A stretch of DNA of 64,000 bases from Nocardioides phosphati. GTDB taxonomy: Bacteria > Actinomycetota > Actinomycetes > Propionibacteriales > Nocardioidaceae. The notes beneath the pieces are model-generated. The model was not told the origin of the DNA. It saw only the letters and a list, made by a program, of their open reading frames with translations, and did not search any database. The position numbers and the translations under genes are program-made. This document shows positions 28,235 to 39,701 of this stretch, in pieces (the stretch's first letter is position 1; each line of letters opens with the position of its first letter). The stretch is taken from positions 131,668-195,667 of the forward strand of contig NZ_BMNI01000003.1 of assembly GCF_014646375.1 (NCBI RefSeq). The letters run 5' to 3'.

Positions 28235-29707
28235 ATGACCGGGATCTTCATCGACGGGCGCTGGGCGCCCGCGCAGTCGGGTGAGGAGCGGGAGATCCGC
28301 TGCCCCGCGGACGGCGCGGTCGTGGGCTCCGTGGCGGAGGCGGGAGCGGTCGACACCGACGCTGCCATCGCTGCCGCGCGCCGCGCCTTCGACGAGGGCA
28401 CCTGGCCGCGGACGGCCGGCGCCGAGCGCGGTGCGCTCCTCGAGCGCGTCGCCCGGCTCCTCGAGCGCGACAAGGCCGCGGTCGCCCGCGCCGAGTCCCT
28501 CGACACCGGCAAGCGCCTCGTCGAGAGCGAGTACGACGTCGACGACGTGGTCGCTGTCTTCGACCACTACGCCCGTCTTGCTGGCGAGGACCACGGCCGC
28601 CAGGTCATCGCGCCCGACCGCCCGGAGGTCGAGGCGGTCATCGTCCACGAGCCGGTCGGTGTCTGCGCCCTGATCACCCCGTGGAACTACCCGCTGCTGC
28701 AGACGGCGTGGAAGGTCGCCCCGGCCCTGGCCGCCGGCAACACCTTCGTGCTCAAGCCGAGCGAGCTGACGCCCCACACCGCGATCCTGCTCATGGAGCT
28801 GCTCGACGAGGCCGGCCTCCCGGCCGGCGTGGGCAACCTGGTCCTGGGTGCGGGCCCCGTCGCCGGCGCCCCGCTCGCCGAGGACCCCCGCGTCGACCTG
28901 CTCTCCTTCACCGGCGGCCTCGAGACCGGCAAGCGCCTGATGGCCACCTCGGCCGCCACGGTCAAGAAGGTCGCCCTCGAGCTCGGCGGCAAGAACCCCA
29001 ACATCGGCTTCGCCGACGCCGACCGCGAGATCGCCCTCGACAACGCGCTCACCGCGGTCTTCCTCCACTCCGGCCAGGTCTGCTCGTCCGGCGCCCGGCT
29101 CCTCGTCGAGGAGTCGATCCACGACGAGTTCGTCGACGCCCTCGTGGAGCGGGCCTCCGCGATCCGCCTCGGCGGCCCGTTCGATGAGAAGGCCGAGACC
29201 GGCGCCCTCATCTCGCTCGCCCACCTGCAGAAGGTCGCGGCGTACGTCGAGGCGGGGGTGGCCGAGGGTGCCGTGCTCCGCTGCGGTGGGGCCCGGCTGA
29301 CCGACGCCGAGCACGCCGACGGCTACTTCTTCCCGCCGACGATCCTCGACAACTGCTCCGCGGACATGACCGTCGTGCGCGAGGAGTCGTTCGGACCGGT
29401 GCTGACCGTCGAGACGTTCCGCACCGAGGAGGAGGCACTGGCCCTGGCCAACGACACGATCTTCGGCCTCGCCGGCGGCGTGTGGACCTCCGACGCCGAC
29501 CGCGCCCGCCGCATCGCCGCGGGCCTGCGCGCCGGCACGGTCTGGATCAACGACTACCACCCCTACGTGCCGCAGGCCGAGTGGGGCGGCTTCAAGCAGT
29601 CCGGCGTGGGCCGTGAGCTCGGCATGGCCGGCCTGGACGAGTACCGCGAGACGAAGCACGTCTGGCACAACACCACCCCCGCACCGAGCCTCTGGTTCGG
29701 CGCGTGA
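28235..29707 (+). CDS. betB: Betaine-aldehyde dehydrogenase
   Basis: Predicted 490 aa, normal for BetB. Catalytic residues are Glu249 in LELGGKNP and Cys283 in [10 protein letters not shown]; the NAD-binding Asn is in TPWNYPLLQ (148-156). The start at 28235 has GGAGG 4 bp upstream; an in-frame TTG at 28199 lies inside the operator and is not used. It oxidises betaine aldehyde to glycine betaine. Other amino-aldehydes are possible substrates for this clan, but betA and betaine importer genes follow directly. Confidence 0.88.
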   Translation: MTGIFIDGRWAPAQSGEEREIRCPADGAVVGSVAEAGAVDTDAAIAAARRAFDEGTWPRTAGAERGALLERVARLLERDKAAVARAESLDTGKRLVESEYDVDDVVAVFDHYARLAGEDHGRQVIAPDRPEVEAVIVHEPVGVCALITPWNYPLLQTAWKVAPALAAGNTFVLKPSELTPHTAILLMELLDEAGLPAGVGNLVLGAGPVAGAPLAEDPRVDLLSFTGGLETGKRLMATSAATVKKVALELGGKNPNIGFADADREIALDNALTAVFLHSGQVCSSGARLLVEESIHDEFVDALVERASAIRLGGPFDEKAETGALISLAHLQKVAAYVEAGVAEGAVLRCGGARLTDAEHADGYFFPPTILDNCSADMTVVREESFGPVLTVETFRTEEEALALANDTIFGLAGGVWTSDADRARRIAAGLRAGTVWINDYHPYVPQAEWGGFKQSGVGRELGMAGLDEYRETKHVWHNTTPAPSLWFGA

Positions 29708-29724
29708 GCACAGGAGTTCCCTTC

Positions 29725-31448
29725 ATGGAGAAGCAGTACGACTTCGTCATCGTCGGCGGTGGCTCCGCCGGCAGTGCCCTGGCCGCGCGGCTCAGTGCCG
29801 ACCCGGGCAACAAGGTCCTCGTCCTCGAGGCCGGTCACAGCGACTACAAGATCGACCCGTTCGTGCACATGCCGGCGGCGCTCCCCTTCCCGATCGGCAG
29901 CAAGCTCTACGACTGGAAGTACGAGACCGACCCGGAGCCGCACATGGGCGGCCGGAAGATCTACCACGCCCGCGGCAAGGTCCTCGGTGGCTCGAGCTCG
30001 ATCAACGGCATGATCTTCCAGCGCGGCAACCCGCTCGACTACGAGCGCTGGGCCTCCGACCCGGGCATGGAGACGTGGGACTACGCCCACTGCCTGCCCT
30101 ACTTCAAGCGCATGGAGAGCCGCCACCTCGAGGACGGCACGCCGGCCGGCGACGCCTGGCGCGGTGACGACGGCCCGCTCCACCTCGAGAAGGGCAAGTG
30201 CGAGAACCCCCTCTTCGGCGCCTTCTTCGACGCCGTCCAGGAGGCCGGCTACCCGCTGACCGACGACGTCAACGGCTACCGCCAGGAGGGCTTCGGCCGC
30301 TTCGACCGCAACGTCAAGAACGGGCGCCGCTGGTCCGCCGCCCGCGCCTACCTGCACCCGGCGAAGAAGCGCCCGAACCTCACGGTCGAGACCTTCGCCT
30401 TCGCCGAGAAGATCCTCTTCGACACCTCCGGTGACACCCCGCGCGCCACCGGTGTCGAGTACACCCACGGCGTCGGCCGCGCGGCCCGCCGCCACACCGT
30501 CCACGCCGGCGAGGTCATCCTCTGCGGCGGCGCGATCAACACCCCGCAGCTGCTCCAGCTCAGCGGCGTCGGCAACCGCGAGCTCCTCGAGGCCCACGAC
30601 ATCCCGGTCGTGCACCACCTGCCGGGCGTCGGCGAGAACCTCCAGGACCACCTCGAGGTCTACATCCAGTACGCCGCGAAGGAGCCGGTCTCGATCGCGC
30701 CCGGCCTGGCCTGGCACCAGCGCCCGAAGATCGCCTTCCAGTGGCTCTTCCAGCGCAAGGGCCTCGGCGCGACGAACCACTTCGAGGGCGGCGGCTTCTG
30801 CCGCTCCAACGAGGACGTCGACTACCCCAACCTGATGTTCCACTTCCTGCCGATCGCGATCCGCTACGACGGCAGCCAGCCCGAGGGGCTCGGCAAGGGC
30901 GCGCACGGCTACCAGGTCCACATCGGCCCGATGTACGCCGACACCCGCGGCTGGGTCCGGATCAAGTCGAAGGACCCGAAGGTCCACCCGTCGATGCAGT
31001 TCAACTACCTGTCGACGCCGACGGACCGCAAGGAGTGGGTGGAGGCGATCCGCGTGGCGCGCACCATCCTCAACCAGCCGGCGTTCGCGAAGTACAACGA
31101 CGGCGAGATCTCGCCCGGTCCCTCCGTGGAGACCGACGAGGAGATCCTCGAGTGGGTCCGCAAGGACGCCGAGACCGCGCTGCACCCCTCGTGCACCGCG
31201 GCGATGGGCACGGGGCCGATGGCGGTCACCGACCCGCTGACCATGAAGGTGCACGGCACGGAGGGCCTCCGGGTCTGCGACGCCAGCGTCTTCCCCTACG
31301 TCACCAACGGCAACATCTACGCCCCCGTGATGATGGTGGCGGAGAAGGCAGCGGACCTGATCCTGGGCAAGACCCCGCTGCCGCCGTCGGAGGCGCCGTT
31401 CTACAACTACCGGGCGGGCACCCCGCTCAAGCCGGAGCAGGTGACCGC

Positions 31449-31452
<4 letters not shown>
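29725..31452 (+). CDS. betA: Choline dehydrogenase (GMC oxidoreductase)
   Basis: Predicted 575 aa, close to the usual 550-570. The FAD motif is [18 protein letters not shown] near the N-terminus, followed by GMC signature 1 ([20 protein letters not shown]) and signature 2 ([16 protein letters not shown]). The catalytic region [10 protein letters not shown] contains the conserved histidine. It oxidises choline to betaine aldehyde at the membrane. CAGGAG precedes the ATG, 17 bp after betB, and its stop overlaps the proV start. BetA rather than an alcohol or glucose oxidase is favoured by the gene order. Confidence 0.88.
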
Positions 31453-32539
<1,087 letters not shown>

Positions 32540-32543
<4 letters not shown>

Positions 32544-34570
32544 GCGTCCTCGCCCCGCCCCTGGCGAACCACACGCCTCCGGAGCCCGACACCACCCCGT
32601 GGCGGGCGACCCCGGCGCGGCTGGTCCGCAACCGGTTCGCCGCCGTGATCGGCGTACTCGTGGTGTGGGTGGTGGCGTGGGCCCTCTTCAAGGACCACTT
32701 CACGCTGACGATCGGCGGCTCCGAGCAGACCCCCGTCTTCGACTGGCTCCGTGACCGCAGCAACTGGGTCGAGGAGGCCGCCTCGAGCGGCAGCAACCCG
32801 GTGATCAACTTCGCCGGCTGGATCGCCGACATCGTCGACAGCGTCTTCAGCTGGCTGCAGAGCGTCTTCACGGTCGCGAAGTTCCCCCGCCCGCTGCCGC
32901 AGATCGGCTGGCTCGGCACGATCGCGCTCGCCGCCCTCGTGGCGTACGCCGCCGCGGGCTGGCGCACGCTCGCCCTGGTCGTGCCGTGCTTCCTCTCCTT
33001 CGGTGTCCTCGGCTACTGGGACGACTCGATCGACCTGCTGATCGTCACGTTCTTCGCGGTGGTGGTCTCCTGCTTCTTCGGCATCGCCCTCGGCGTGCTG
33101 ATGGCGCACAGCCGGCGCTTCTCGGCGCTGCTCACCCCGGTCCTCGACGTCATGCAGACGATGCCGTCGTTCACCTACCTGCTGCCGTTCAGCATCCTCT
33201 TCGGCATCGGCCCGGCCGCCGCGGTCATGATGACGCTCGTCTACGCCGCGCCGCCGGTCATCCGGATCACGGCCCACGGCCTCCGTGGGGTCTCGGGCCC
33301 CGTGCTCGAGGCGACCGACTCGCTCGGCCAGACCGGCCTCCAGCGGCTGTGGAACGTCGAGCTCCCGATGGCCAAGCGCACGATCATCGCGGGCATCAAC
33401 CAGACGATGATGGCGGCGCTGTCGATGGCCACCATCGCGGCGTACATCAACAGCCCGGGCCTCGGCCAGCCGGTCCTCGACGGCCTCAAGCGCAGCCAGC
33501 TCGGCACGTCGTTCGTCGCCGGCATCGCGATCGTGATCATGGCGGTCATGCTCGACCGGTCGATGACCGCGGCCGGCTTCCGCGCGGAGCTCGCGGCCCG
33601 CGCCGGCGAGAAGGGCGGCCCGTTCCGCAAGGTCGGCCTCGGCCTGGCGGCGGTCGGCACGCTCGTGGCGCTCTACCTCTCGCACAGCTACGTGTGGGCC
33701 AACGAGTTCCCGTCACAGCCGGACCTCGGCACCCCGCTGCGCAACGCGGTCGACGACTTCGGCAACTGGCTGCGCACCGACCTGTCCCACCTGACCGACG
33801 CGATCCAGCGGGTGGCCACCGACTACGGGCTCAACCCGATCCAGAGCCTCCTGGCCGACTCGCCGTGGTTCGTGACCTCGGCCGCGATCCTCGTGATCGC
33901 CGCCGTCGTCGGTGGGCGCAAGGCCGTCATCTCGACCGTCGTCTGTCTCGCCGGCATCCTCGGCCTCGGCCTGTGGAACCACGCGATGGAGACGCTCACC
34001 GCGTGTCTCGTCGCGACGATCGCCGTCGTCGTCCTGGCCGTCGTGCTCGGCGTCCTGATGGGCCGGAGCCACCGCGTCGACGTGGGCCTGCGGCCGATCC
34101 TGGACGCCGGCCAGACGCTGCCGCCGTTCGTCTACCTGGTGCCGGTGCTGATCCTCTTCGGTCCCAACCGGTTCACCGCGATGGTCGCGGGTGTCGTCTA
34201 CGCCGCCCCGGTCGCGATCAAGCTGGTCGCCGACGGCGTGCGTGCCGTCTCCCCGAACACGATCGAGGCCGCCGAGATGGCCGGCTCCTCGACCTGGCAG
34301 ATGATCACGAAGGTCCAGCTCCCGATGGCCCGCAGCTCGGTCCTGCTGGCCGCCAACCAGGGCCTGCTCTACGTGCTGGCGATGGTCGTGATCGGCGGCA
34401 TGGTCGGCGCCGGCGCGCTCGGCTTCGACGTGGTCACCGGCTTCCGCCAGGCCAACGACGTCGGCCGCGGTCTCGCGGCCGGCACCACGATCGTGCTGCT
34501 CGGCATCATGGTCGACCGCATCACGACGTACGGCGCCCAGCGCGCGTCCTCCCCAGCTTCGCGGGCCTGA
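32540..34570 (+). CDS. proW: Glycine betaine/proline ABC permease with two fused permease domains
   Basis: Predicted 676 aa, about twice the length of ordinary ProW. Two complete permease units are present in tandem, each with its own EAA loop: [20 protein letters not shown] in the first half and [20 protein letters not shown] in the second. Parallel pairs support internal duplication, for example [20 protein letters not shown] against [20 protein letters not shown]. The single chain could form the whole membrane pore, which is a homodimer in other systems. It overlaps proV by 4 bp and is followed 43 bp later by the binding-protein gene. Confidence 0.9.
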
Positions 34571-34613
34571 GTCCCGGCGAATGTTCCACCACCACCTTCC
34601 GAGAGGCATCACC

Positions 34614-35591
34614 ATGGAACACAAGCGCCCGCGCATCGTCGCGGCTGCCCTGGCCGGACTCGGCCTGGCCGTCTCCCTCACCGCCTGTGGCGGCGGCTCC
34701 ATCCAGGACGCGCAGACCGGCTCCGGCGACAAGAAGTGCGGCGACCTCAACGTCGCGGTCAACCCGTGGGTCGGCTACGAGGCCGACGCCCACGTCCTCG
34801 GCTACGTCGCCAAGACCCGCCTCGGCTGCAACGTCAACTACAAGGACCTCGACGAGCAGGTCTCGTGGAAGGGCTTCGGCAGCGGCGAGGTCGACGTCGT
34901 CGTGGAGAACTGGGGCCACCCCGAGCTCCAGAAGAAGTACATGGCCGACAAGGGCGGCGACGGCTCCGCGGTCGACTTCGGGTCGACCGGCAACAAGGGA
35001 GTCATCGGCTGGTTCGTCCCGCCGTGGATGGCGAAGAAGTACCCGGACATCACGGACTGGAAGAACCTCAACAAGTACTCCTCGCTCTTCAAGACCACCG
35101 AGTCGGGCAGCAAGGGCACGCTGTACGACGGCGACCCGGGCTTCGTCACCAACGACGAGGCGCTCGTGACGAACCTGAAGCTCAACTACAAGGTCGTCTA
35201 CGCCGGCAGCGAGACCGCCCTGATCGAGGCGTTCCGCGACGCGGAGAAAAACAAGAAGCCGATGCTCGGCTACTTCTACGAGCCGCAGTGGTTCCTCAGC
35301 GAGGTGCCCCTGGTCAAGGTCGACCTGCCGAAGTACACCGACGGCTGCGACGCCGACGCCGCGAAGGTCGCCTGCGACTACCCGGTCTACGACCTCAACA
35401 AGGTCGTCGCCAAGAAGTTCGCCGACTCGAAGAGCCCGGCTGTCGACCTGGTGAAGAACTTCACCTGGACCAACGACGACCAGAACGTCGTGGCGAAGTA
35501 CATCTCGCAGGACCAGATGGACCCCGAGGACGCCGCGAAGAAGTGGGTCGACGCCCACAAGGACGAGGTCGACGCCTGGGTCAAGGGCTGA
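34614..35591 (+). CDS. proX: Glycine betaine-binding lipoprotein of the ProVWX importer
   Basis: Predicted 325 aa from the ATG at 34614 with GAGAGG upstream. A lipobox SLTAC puts the lipidated cysteine at residue 25. The OpuAC-type ligand domain is recognisable by tryptophan-rich segments that form the aromatic cage for trimethylammonium groups: VNPWVGYEADAHVL, VVVENWGHPE, IGWFVPPWM and GYFYEPQWF. It should capture betaine or choline outside the cell. It is the last gene of the bet-pro operon; a 14-bp hairpin follows at 35669. Confidence 0.9.
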   Translation: MEHKRPRIVAAALAGLGLAVSLTACGGGSIQDAQTGSGDKKCGDLNVAVNPWVGYEADAHVLGYVAKTRLGCNVNYKDLDEQVSWKGFGSGEVDVVVENWGHPELQKKYMADKGGDGSAVDFGSTGNKGVIGWFVPPWMAKKYPDITDWKNLNKYSSLFKTTESGSKGTLYDGDPGFVTNDEALVTNLKLNYKVVYAGSETALIEAFRDAEKNKKPMLGYFYEPQWFLSEVPLVKVDLPKYTDGCDADAAKVACDYPVYDLNKVVAKKFADSKSPAVDLVKNFTWTNDDQNVVAKYISQDQMDPEDAAKKWVDAHKDEVDAWVKG

Positions 35592-35668
35592 CCTACCCGT
35601 GAGCTGAGTGCGCAGGTGGCTGCTCGGCCACCTGACCGGGCACCCGGCTCCAGCACTGCACGACCGAC

Positions 35669-35699
35669 GGCCCGGCCACCCCCCGGGGGTGGCCGGGCC
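35669..35699 (+). terminator. Terminator hairpin after proX
   Basis: GGCCCGGCCACCCC at 35669-35682 pairs perfectly with the 14 bases at 35686-35699, leaving a 3-base loop; CTGCATTCTCTC follows. It should end the bet-pro transcript, though some read-through into the downstream phosphatase gene is possible. Confidence 0.8.
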
Positions 35700-35753
35700 G
35701 CTGCATTCTCTCGGGACCTCTCCCACCCATCCCCACCACCTGGAGGACAACCC

Positions 35754-36557
35754 ATGCGTCTCTCACCCCTGTCCAGCGCCGTGCTCTCGGGCGTCGCCGT
35801 CGGCTCGTTCCTGCTGATGTCGCCGGCCGTCTCGTCGACCCCGATCGCGGCCACGACGGCCAGCTCGACGACCACCACCGACGACTGCCCCGTGCGCGAG
35901 TACGCCATGGGCATCCGCTATCAGCAGTCGGCGCACGCCGCGGCGGCGCAGCTCCAGTCGTGGAGCCTGGCCGAGAGCCGCCTGCGTGACGCGCTGCGCA
36001 ACCGCCGCTCGGGCGAGAAGCTCGCCGTCGTATCCGACCTCGACGAGACGGTGCTCGACAACAGCCCCCTCCTTGCCCGCGACCTCCAGGCCTGCCACAC
36101 CTACACCACGTGGGACACCTGGTCGGACTGGGAGGTCAACGGCCACCCGACGCTGACCCCCGGCGCCGCCGGCTTCTTCCGGTACGCCGACGCGCACCAC
36201 GTCGCGATCTACTACATCTCCGACCGCTTCCAGGAGAACAAGGCCTCGACGCTGGCCACGCTCCGCGACCTCGGCCTGCCGCAGGTCAACGACGACCAGG
36301 TGCTGCTCTACGGCCCGACCAAGGAGCAGCGCCGCCAGGTGGCGGAGGCCGACCACGACGTCGTCCTCCTCCTTGGCGACAGCCTCCCGGACTTCAGCGC
36401 GGTCTTCGACGGCAAGACGCCCGACCAGCAGGCCACCCTCGTCGCGCAGAACGCCGCCCATTTCGGCCGCGACTGGATCATGTTCCCCAACGCGACCTAC
36501 GGCAGCTGGAAGAAGTCGCCCCTGAAGGCGTGGGACGAGCCGCTCACCCTCCCCTGA
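35754..36557 (+). CDS. Secreted HAD-family acid phosphatase (class III, e(P4)-like), Sec signal
   Basis: Predicted 267 aa from the ATG at 35754 with TGGAGG upstream; the earlier in-frame part runs through the terminator hairpin. The N-terminus is a Sec-type signal (SSAVLSGVAVGSFLLMSPAV) without a twin arginine. HAD motif I is VVSDLDETVLDN, motif II lies in YYISDRFQENK and the late acidic motif is LLGDSLPDF. It is a distant relative of the 225-1070 product, with matched landmarks such as MFPNATYGSW against LFPNNTDGHW. Its place just after a choline/betaine importer suggests it may free choline from a phosphate ester such as phosphocholine (speculative). Confidence 0.85.
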   Translation: MRLSPLSSAVLSGVAVGSFLLMSPAVSSTPIAATTASSTTTTDDCPVREYAMGIRYQQSAHAAAAQLQSWSLAESRLRDALRNRRSGEKLAVVSDLDETVLDNSPLLARDLQACHTYTTWDTWSDWEVNGHPTLTPGAAGFFRYADAHHVAIYYISDRFQENKASTLATLRDLGLPQVNDDQVLLYGPTKEQRRQVAEADHDVVLLLGDSLPDFSAVFDGKTPDQQATLVAQNAAHFGRDWIMFPNATYGSWKKSPLKAWDEPLTLP

Positions 36558-36597
36558 TCCCGACGAGCGGCGGCACACCGCTCGGATACTCCCCAAC

Positions 36598-36634
36598 GAG
36601 AAGCACCGGTCGGATCCTCCGGCCGGTGCTTCTC
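36598..36634. terminator. Bidirectional terminator between phosphatase and MBL-fold genes
   Basis: GAGAAGCACCGG at 36598-36609 pairs perfectly with CCGGTGCTTCTC at 36623-36634, around a 13-base loop; TCGTTC follows. It lies between convergent genes and can serve both strands. Confidence 0.75.
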
Positions 36635-36758
36635 TCGTTCGGGACCATCCACCGCAGACGCGGATCGGCCCCGGCTGCCAAGGAAGGGGAGCCGGGGCCG
36701 ATCGGGAAGGGCGGGCCGCGCAGGAGAGAGGTGGGCGGCCGGCCAGGTCGTGCTGCGG

Positions 36759-37400
36759 TCAGTGACCGCGGGCGATCCACGCGTCGATGTCGCCGCGCTC
36801 GGCGCCGATGGAGGTGTCGTCGCCGTGACCGGTGTGGACGACCGTCTCGGGCGGCAGTCCGAGCAGCCTGGTGCTGATCGAGCCGATGATCGTCGGGAAG
36901 TCGCTGAAGGACCGGCCCGTCGCGCCCGGCCCGCCGTGGAAGAGCGTGTCGCCGGTGAAGACGACACCGAGCTCGGGCACGTGGAAGCAGCACGCACCCG
37001 GTGCGTGACCCGGCGTGTGGAGGGTCTGCAGCGTGACGCCGCCGACCTCGAACGTGTCGCCGTCGGCCAGCTCGCGGTCGGGGGCCTCGTCGTACACCTT
37101 GTCCCAGAGGACGCGGTCCGCCGGATGGAGGTACGCCGGAGCGCCGGTGGCCGCGCGCAGGTCACCCACCGCGGTGATGTGGTCGTCGTGCGCGTGCGTG
37201 AGGAGGATCGCCTTCACCGTGCGGCCGGCGACCGCCTCGAGGATCGGCCCCGCGTCGTGGGCGGCGTCGATGACGACGCACTCGCGGTCGTCGCCGACCA
37301 CCCAGACGTTGTTGTCGACGTCCCAGGTGCCGCCGTCGAGGCTGAAGGTGCCCGAGGTGACGACCCGGTCGACGCGGACGGCCGGAGCAGCAGCGCTCAC
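36759..37400 (-). CDS. Metallo-beta-lactamase-fold hydrolase, partner of MscR
   Basis: Predicted 213 aa from a GTG at 37400 that overlaps the mscR stop (GTGA). The metal motif is [12 protein letters not shown] with His69, His71, Asp73 and His74, and further ligands are in [12 protein letters not shown] and in VFTGDTLF. This glyoxalase II-like group often follows the mycothiol formaldehyde dehydrogenase gene in actinobacteria. A plausible role is hydrolysis of S-formylmycothiol to formate and mycothiol (inference from context). It is the last gene of the purU-mscR unit. Confidence 0.82.
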   Translation of the reverse strand: MSAAAPAVRVDRVVTSGTFSLDGGTWDVDNNVWVVGDDRECVVIDAAHDAGPILEAVAGRTVKAILLTHAHDDHITAVGDLRAATGAPAYLHPADRVLWDKVYDEAPDRELADGDTFEVGGVTLQTLHTPGHAPGACCFHVPELGVVFTGDTLFHGGPGATGRSFSDFPTIIGSISTRLLGLPPETVVHTGHGDDTSIGAERGDIDAWIARGH

Positions 37401-38482
37401 AGCTCGACCACCGAGCGGAGGACCTCGCCGTGGTGCATCTTCTCGAAGGCCTTCTCGACGTCGTCGAGCGTGATCCGCTCCGAGATGAAGTCCTCGAGCG
37501 GGAAGCGGCCCTGCAGCGCCAGGTCGACGAGCATCGGGAAGTCGCGCGACGGCAGGCAGTCGCCGTACCAGGAGGACTTGAGCGCGCCGCCGCGGCCGAA
37601 GACCTCGAGCAGCGGGAGGGTGATCTCCATGTCCGGGGCGGGCACGCCGACCAGCACGACGGTGCCGGCCAGGTCGCGGGCGTGGAACGCCTGCTCGTAG
37701 GTCTCGGGGCGGCCGACCGCGTCCACGACGACGTCGGCGCCGTTGCCGTCGGTGAGCGCGCGGATCGCCTCGACGGCGTCGGCCTCCCGGGAGTTGACCA
37801 CGTGGGTGGCGCCGAAGCCGCGGGCCCACTCGAGCTTCCGGTCGTCGACGTCGACGGCGATGATGGTCGAGGCGCCCGCGAGGGTGGCACCGGCGATCGC
37901 GGCGTTGCCGACGCCACCGCAGCCGATGACGGCGATCGAGTCGCCACGGCCCACGCCTCCGGTGTTGACGGCGGCGCCGAAGCCCGCCATCACGCCGCAG
38001 CCGAGGAGGCCGGCGGCGGCTGCCGGAGCGGCCGGGTCGACCTTCGTGCACTGACCGGCGGCGACGAGCGTCTTCTCGATGAAGGCGCCGATGCCGAGGG
38101 CCGGGGAGAGCTCGGTGCCGTCGGTGAGCGTCATCTTCTGCTTCGCGTTGTGCGTGTTGAAGCAGTACTGCGGCTTCCCCTTGGCGCACGCGCGGCACTG
38201 ACCGCAGACCGCGCGCCAGTTGAGGATGACGAAGTCACCCGGGGTCACCTCGGTGACACCGTCGCCGACGGCCTCGACGACGCCAGCCGCCTCGTGACCG
38301 AGGAGGAACGGGAACTCGTCGTTGATGCCGCCCTCGCGGTAGTGCAGGTCGGTGTGGCAGACGCCGCAGGCCTGGATCTTCACCACGGCCTCGCCCGGAC
38401 CCGGGTCGGGGACGACGACGTCCACGACCTCGACCGAGGCGCCCTTGCTGCGGGCGATGACGCCCTTGACGGTGCTCGACAT
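37397..38482 (-). CDS. mscR: S-(hydroxymethyl)mycothiol dehydrogenase (mycothiol-dependent formaldehyde dehydrogenase)
   Basis: Predicted 361 aa from the ATG at 38482, matching the length of characterised MscR; an in-frame start 11 codons upstream is less likely. Catalytic zinc ligands lie in ACGVCHTD (Cys39/Cys42) and in LLGHEAAG (His63, Glu64). The structural zinc loop is Cys93, Cys96, Cys99 and Cys107. The Rossmann motif is [17 protein letters not shown]. It oxidises the mycothiol adduct of formaldehyde. It is 72 bp downstream of purU on the same strand, so formaldehyde and formate functions are grouped. It provides a second formaldehyde exit beside FdhA. Confidence 0.88.
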   Translation of the reverse strand: MSSTVKGVIARSKGASVEVVDVVVPDPGPGEAVVKIQACGVCHTDLHYREGGINDEFPFLLGHEAAGVVEAVGDGVTEVTPGDFVILNWRAVCGQCRACAKGKPQYCFNTHNAKQKMTLTDGTELSPALGIGAFIEKTLVAAGQCTKVDPAAPAAAAGLLGCGVMAGFGAAVNTGGVGRGDSIAVIGCGGVGNAAIAGATLAGASTIIAVDVDDRKLEWARGFGATHVVNSREADAVEAIRALTDGNGADVVVDAVGRPETYEQAFHARDLAGTVVLVGVPAPDMEITLPLLEVFGRGGALKSSWYGDCLPSRDFPMLVDLALQGRFPLEDFISERITLDDVEKAFEKMHHGEVLRSVVEL

Positions 38483-38554
38483 GACGCTCCTTCGTGTGTG
38501 GTCCCCGAGGACCACACGGATCGTTCGGTTGCTCAGGTGGGCGCGGGGCCCGGG

Positions 38555-39424
38555 TCAGCGGAAGACGACGGTGCGGTTGCCGGTACCCAGCAGCACGCGG
38601 TGCTCCGCGTGCCAGCGGATCGCGCGGGAGAGCACCTGCGCCTCGACGTCGCGGCCGGCGGCCGTCATGTCGGCGGGGTCGAGGGAGTGGTCCACGCGGG
38701 CGACGTCCTGCTCGATGATCGGGCCCTCGTCGAGGTCCGGCGTCACGTAGTGGGCGGTCGCGCCGATCAGCTTCACGCCGCGGGCGTGGGCCTGGTGGTA
38801 CGGCTTGGCACCCTTGAAGCTCGGCAGGAACGAGTGGTGGATGTTGATCGCGCGACCCTCGAGCTTGCTGCAGAGGTCGTTGGAGAGGACCTGCATGTAG
38901 CGGGCCAGCACGACCAGGTCGACGTCGTACTCGTCGACGAGCTCGAGGAGGCGGGCCTCGGCCTCGGGCTTCGTCTCGGGCGTGACCGGGATGTGCACGA
39001 ACGGGATGCCGTGCGAGGCGGCCTCGTCCTCGAAGTCGCGGTGGTTGGAGACGATCAGCGGGATCTCGATGTTGAGGGCGCCGGTCGAGGTGCGGAAGAG
39101 CAGGTCGTTCAGGCAGTGGCCGAACTTCGACACCATCAGGAGGGTGCGCGTCGGCGTGCTCATGTCGTGCAGCTGCCACGACATGCCGAACTCGGACGCG
39201 ACCCCGGTGAAGTCCTGGCGCAGGGTCTCGACGTCGGTGCCGTCGACCCGGAACTGCACGCGCATGAAGAACGTGTCGGTGAGGCGGTCGTCGAACTGCT
39301 GGCTGGCGTTGATGTTGCCGCCGTGCTCCATGACGAAACGGCTGACCGCGAAGACGATGCCCGGTGCCTCGGGACAGGTCAGCGTGAGGACGTACTCCTG
39401 TCCGGCGGGGGGACGAGGTGACAT
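38555..39424 (-). CDS. purU: Formyltetrahydrofolate deformylase
   Basis: Predicted 289 aa, as expected for PurU. An N-terminal ACT domain (LTLTCPEAPGIVFAVSRFVM, then GGNINASQQFDD) is followed by a formyltransferase-fold catalytic domain with INIHHSFLPSFKGAKPYHQA and the late segment ARVDHSLDPADM. It hydrolyses 10-formyl-THF to formate and THF. In sarcosine and betaine users it regenerates free THF when demethylation overloads the pool, and corynebacterial sarcosine oxidase clusters also carry purU. The start codon lies 11 bp from paired palindromes shared with the other island promoters. Confidence 0.93.
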   Translation of the reverse strand: MSPRPPAGQEYVLTLTCPEAPGIVFAVSRFVMEHGGNINASQQFDDRLTDTFFMRVQFRVDGTDVETLRQDFTGVASEFGMSWQLHDMSTPTRTLLMVSKFGHCLNDLLFRTSTGALNIEIPLIVSNHRDFEDEAASHGIPFVHIPVTPETKPEAEARLLELVDEYDVDLVVLARYMQVLSNDLCSKLEGRAINIHHSFLPSFKGAKPYHQAHARGVKLIGATAHYVTPDLDEGPIIEQDVARVDHSLDPADMTAAGRDVEAQVLSRAIRWHAEHRVLLGTGNRTVVFR

Positions 39425-39435
39425 CGGAATCTCCT

Positions 39436-39469
39436 TTGCGTATTAAGCAACCGAATGAGCGATACGCAA
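39436..39469. promoter_or_regulatory. Tandem 15-bp palindromes, candidate IclR operator 3 (purU operon)
   Basis: TTGCGTATTAAGCAA at 39436-39450 is the best single match to the island motif. The partner, read on the minus strand, is TTGCGTATCGCTCAT at 39455-39469. The centres are 19 bp apart. The site is 11 bp upstream of the purU start codon. Confidence 0.7.
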
Positions 39470-39493
39470 CAGACTGCCTGTGCGTGTGATCCA

Positions 39494-39499
39494 CGTCAA
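39494..39499 (-). promoter_or_regulatory. Candidate -35 element of the purU promoter
   Basis: TTGACG on the minus strand (39499 to 39494) lies 30 bp upstream of the first palindrome. A CAGTCT 17 bp further on could be the -10. The placement parallels dmgO and folD. Confidence 0.4.
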
Positions 39500-39541
39500 G
39501 TGGTGCCCACTGGAAATCTCAGGGTGGAAGAGGGGTTCTTT

Positions 39542-39564
39542 CCGGGCGGTCGGCGACCGCCCGG
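39542..39564. terminator. Perfect 10-bp hairpin between BCCT and purU genes
   Basis: CCGGGCGGTC at 39542-39551 pairs with GACCGCCCGG at 39555-39564 around GGC. It is one of three stems in a row after the BCCT gene. Read leftward, an AAAG run follows, so it is a weak terminator by itself. Confidence 0.5.
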
Positions 39565-39595
39565 GGCGAGCAGGCGGCGTGCGGGCAGGGCCGAC

Positions 39596-39622
39596 CGGCG
39601 GGACCCCCTCGGGGCCCCGCCG
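39596..39622. terminator. Second hairpin between BCCT and purU genes
   Basis: The 12 bases at 39596-39607 pair with 39611-39622 at 11 of 12 positions (one A-C mismatch), with a 3-base loop. It lies between the two perfect stems. Confidence 0.45.
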
Positions 39623-39653
39623 ACCAGCTCCTGCGCCAGCGCGTACGCCGGGT

Positions 39654-39684
39654 GGCCGGCGCGGGCGTGCGGCCCGCGCCGGCC
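39654..39684 (-). terminator. Terminator hairpin after the BCCT gene
   Basis: GGCCGGCGCGGGC at 39654-39666 pairs perfectly (13 bp) with the bases at 39672-39684 around a 5-base loop, 17 bp after the BCCT stop codon. It is the best terminator candidate of the three stems here. Confidence 0.65.
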
Positions 39685-39701
39685 GGGTGGTGCGGCGTCC
39701 G

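Noticed and set aside
36759-38198. A possible 479-aa fusion of a low-complexity protein with the MBL-fold hydrolase
   Set aside because: The first 265 codons overlap mscR in another frame. The GTG at 37400 overlapping the mscR stop is the better start.
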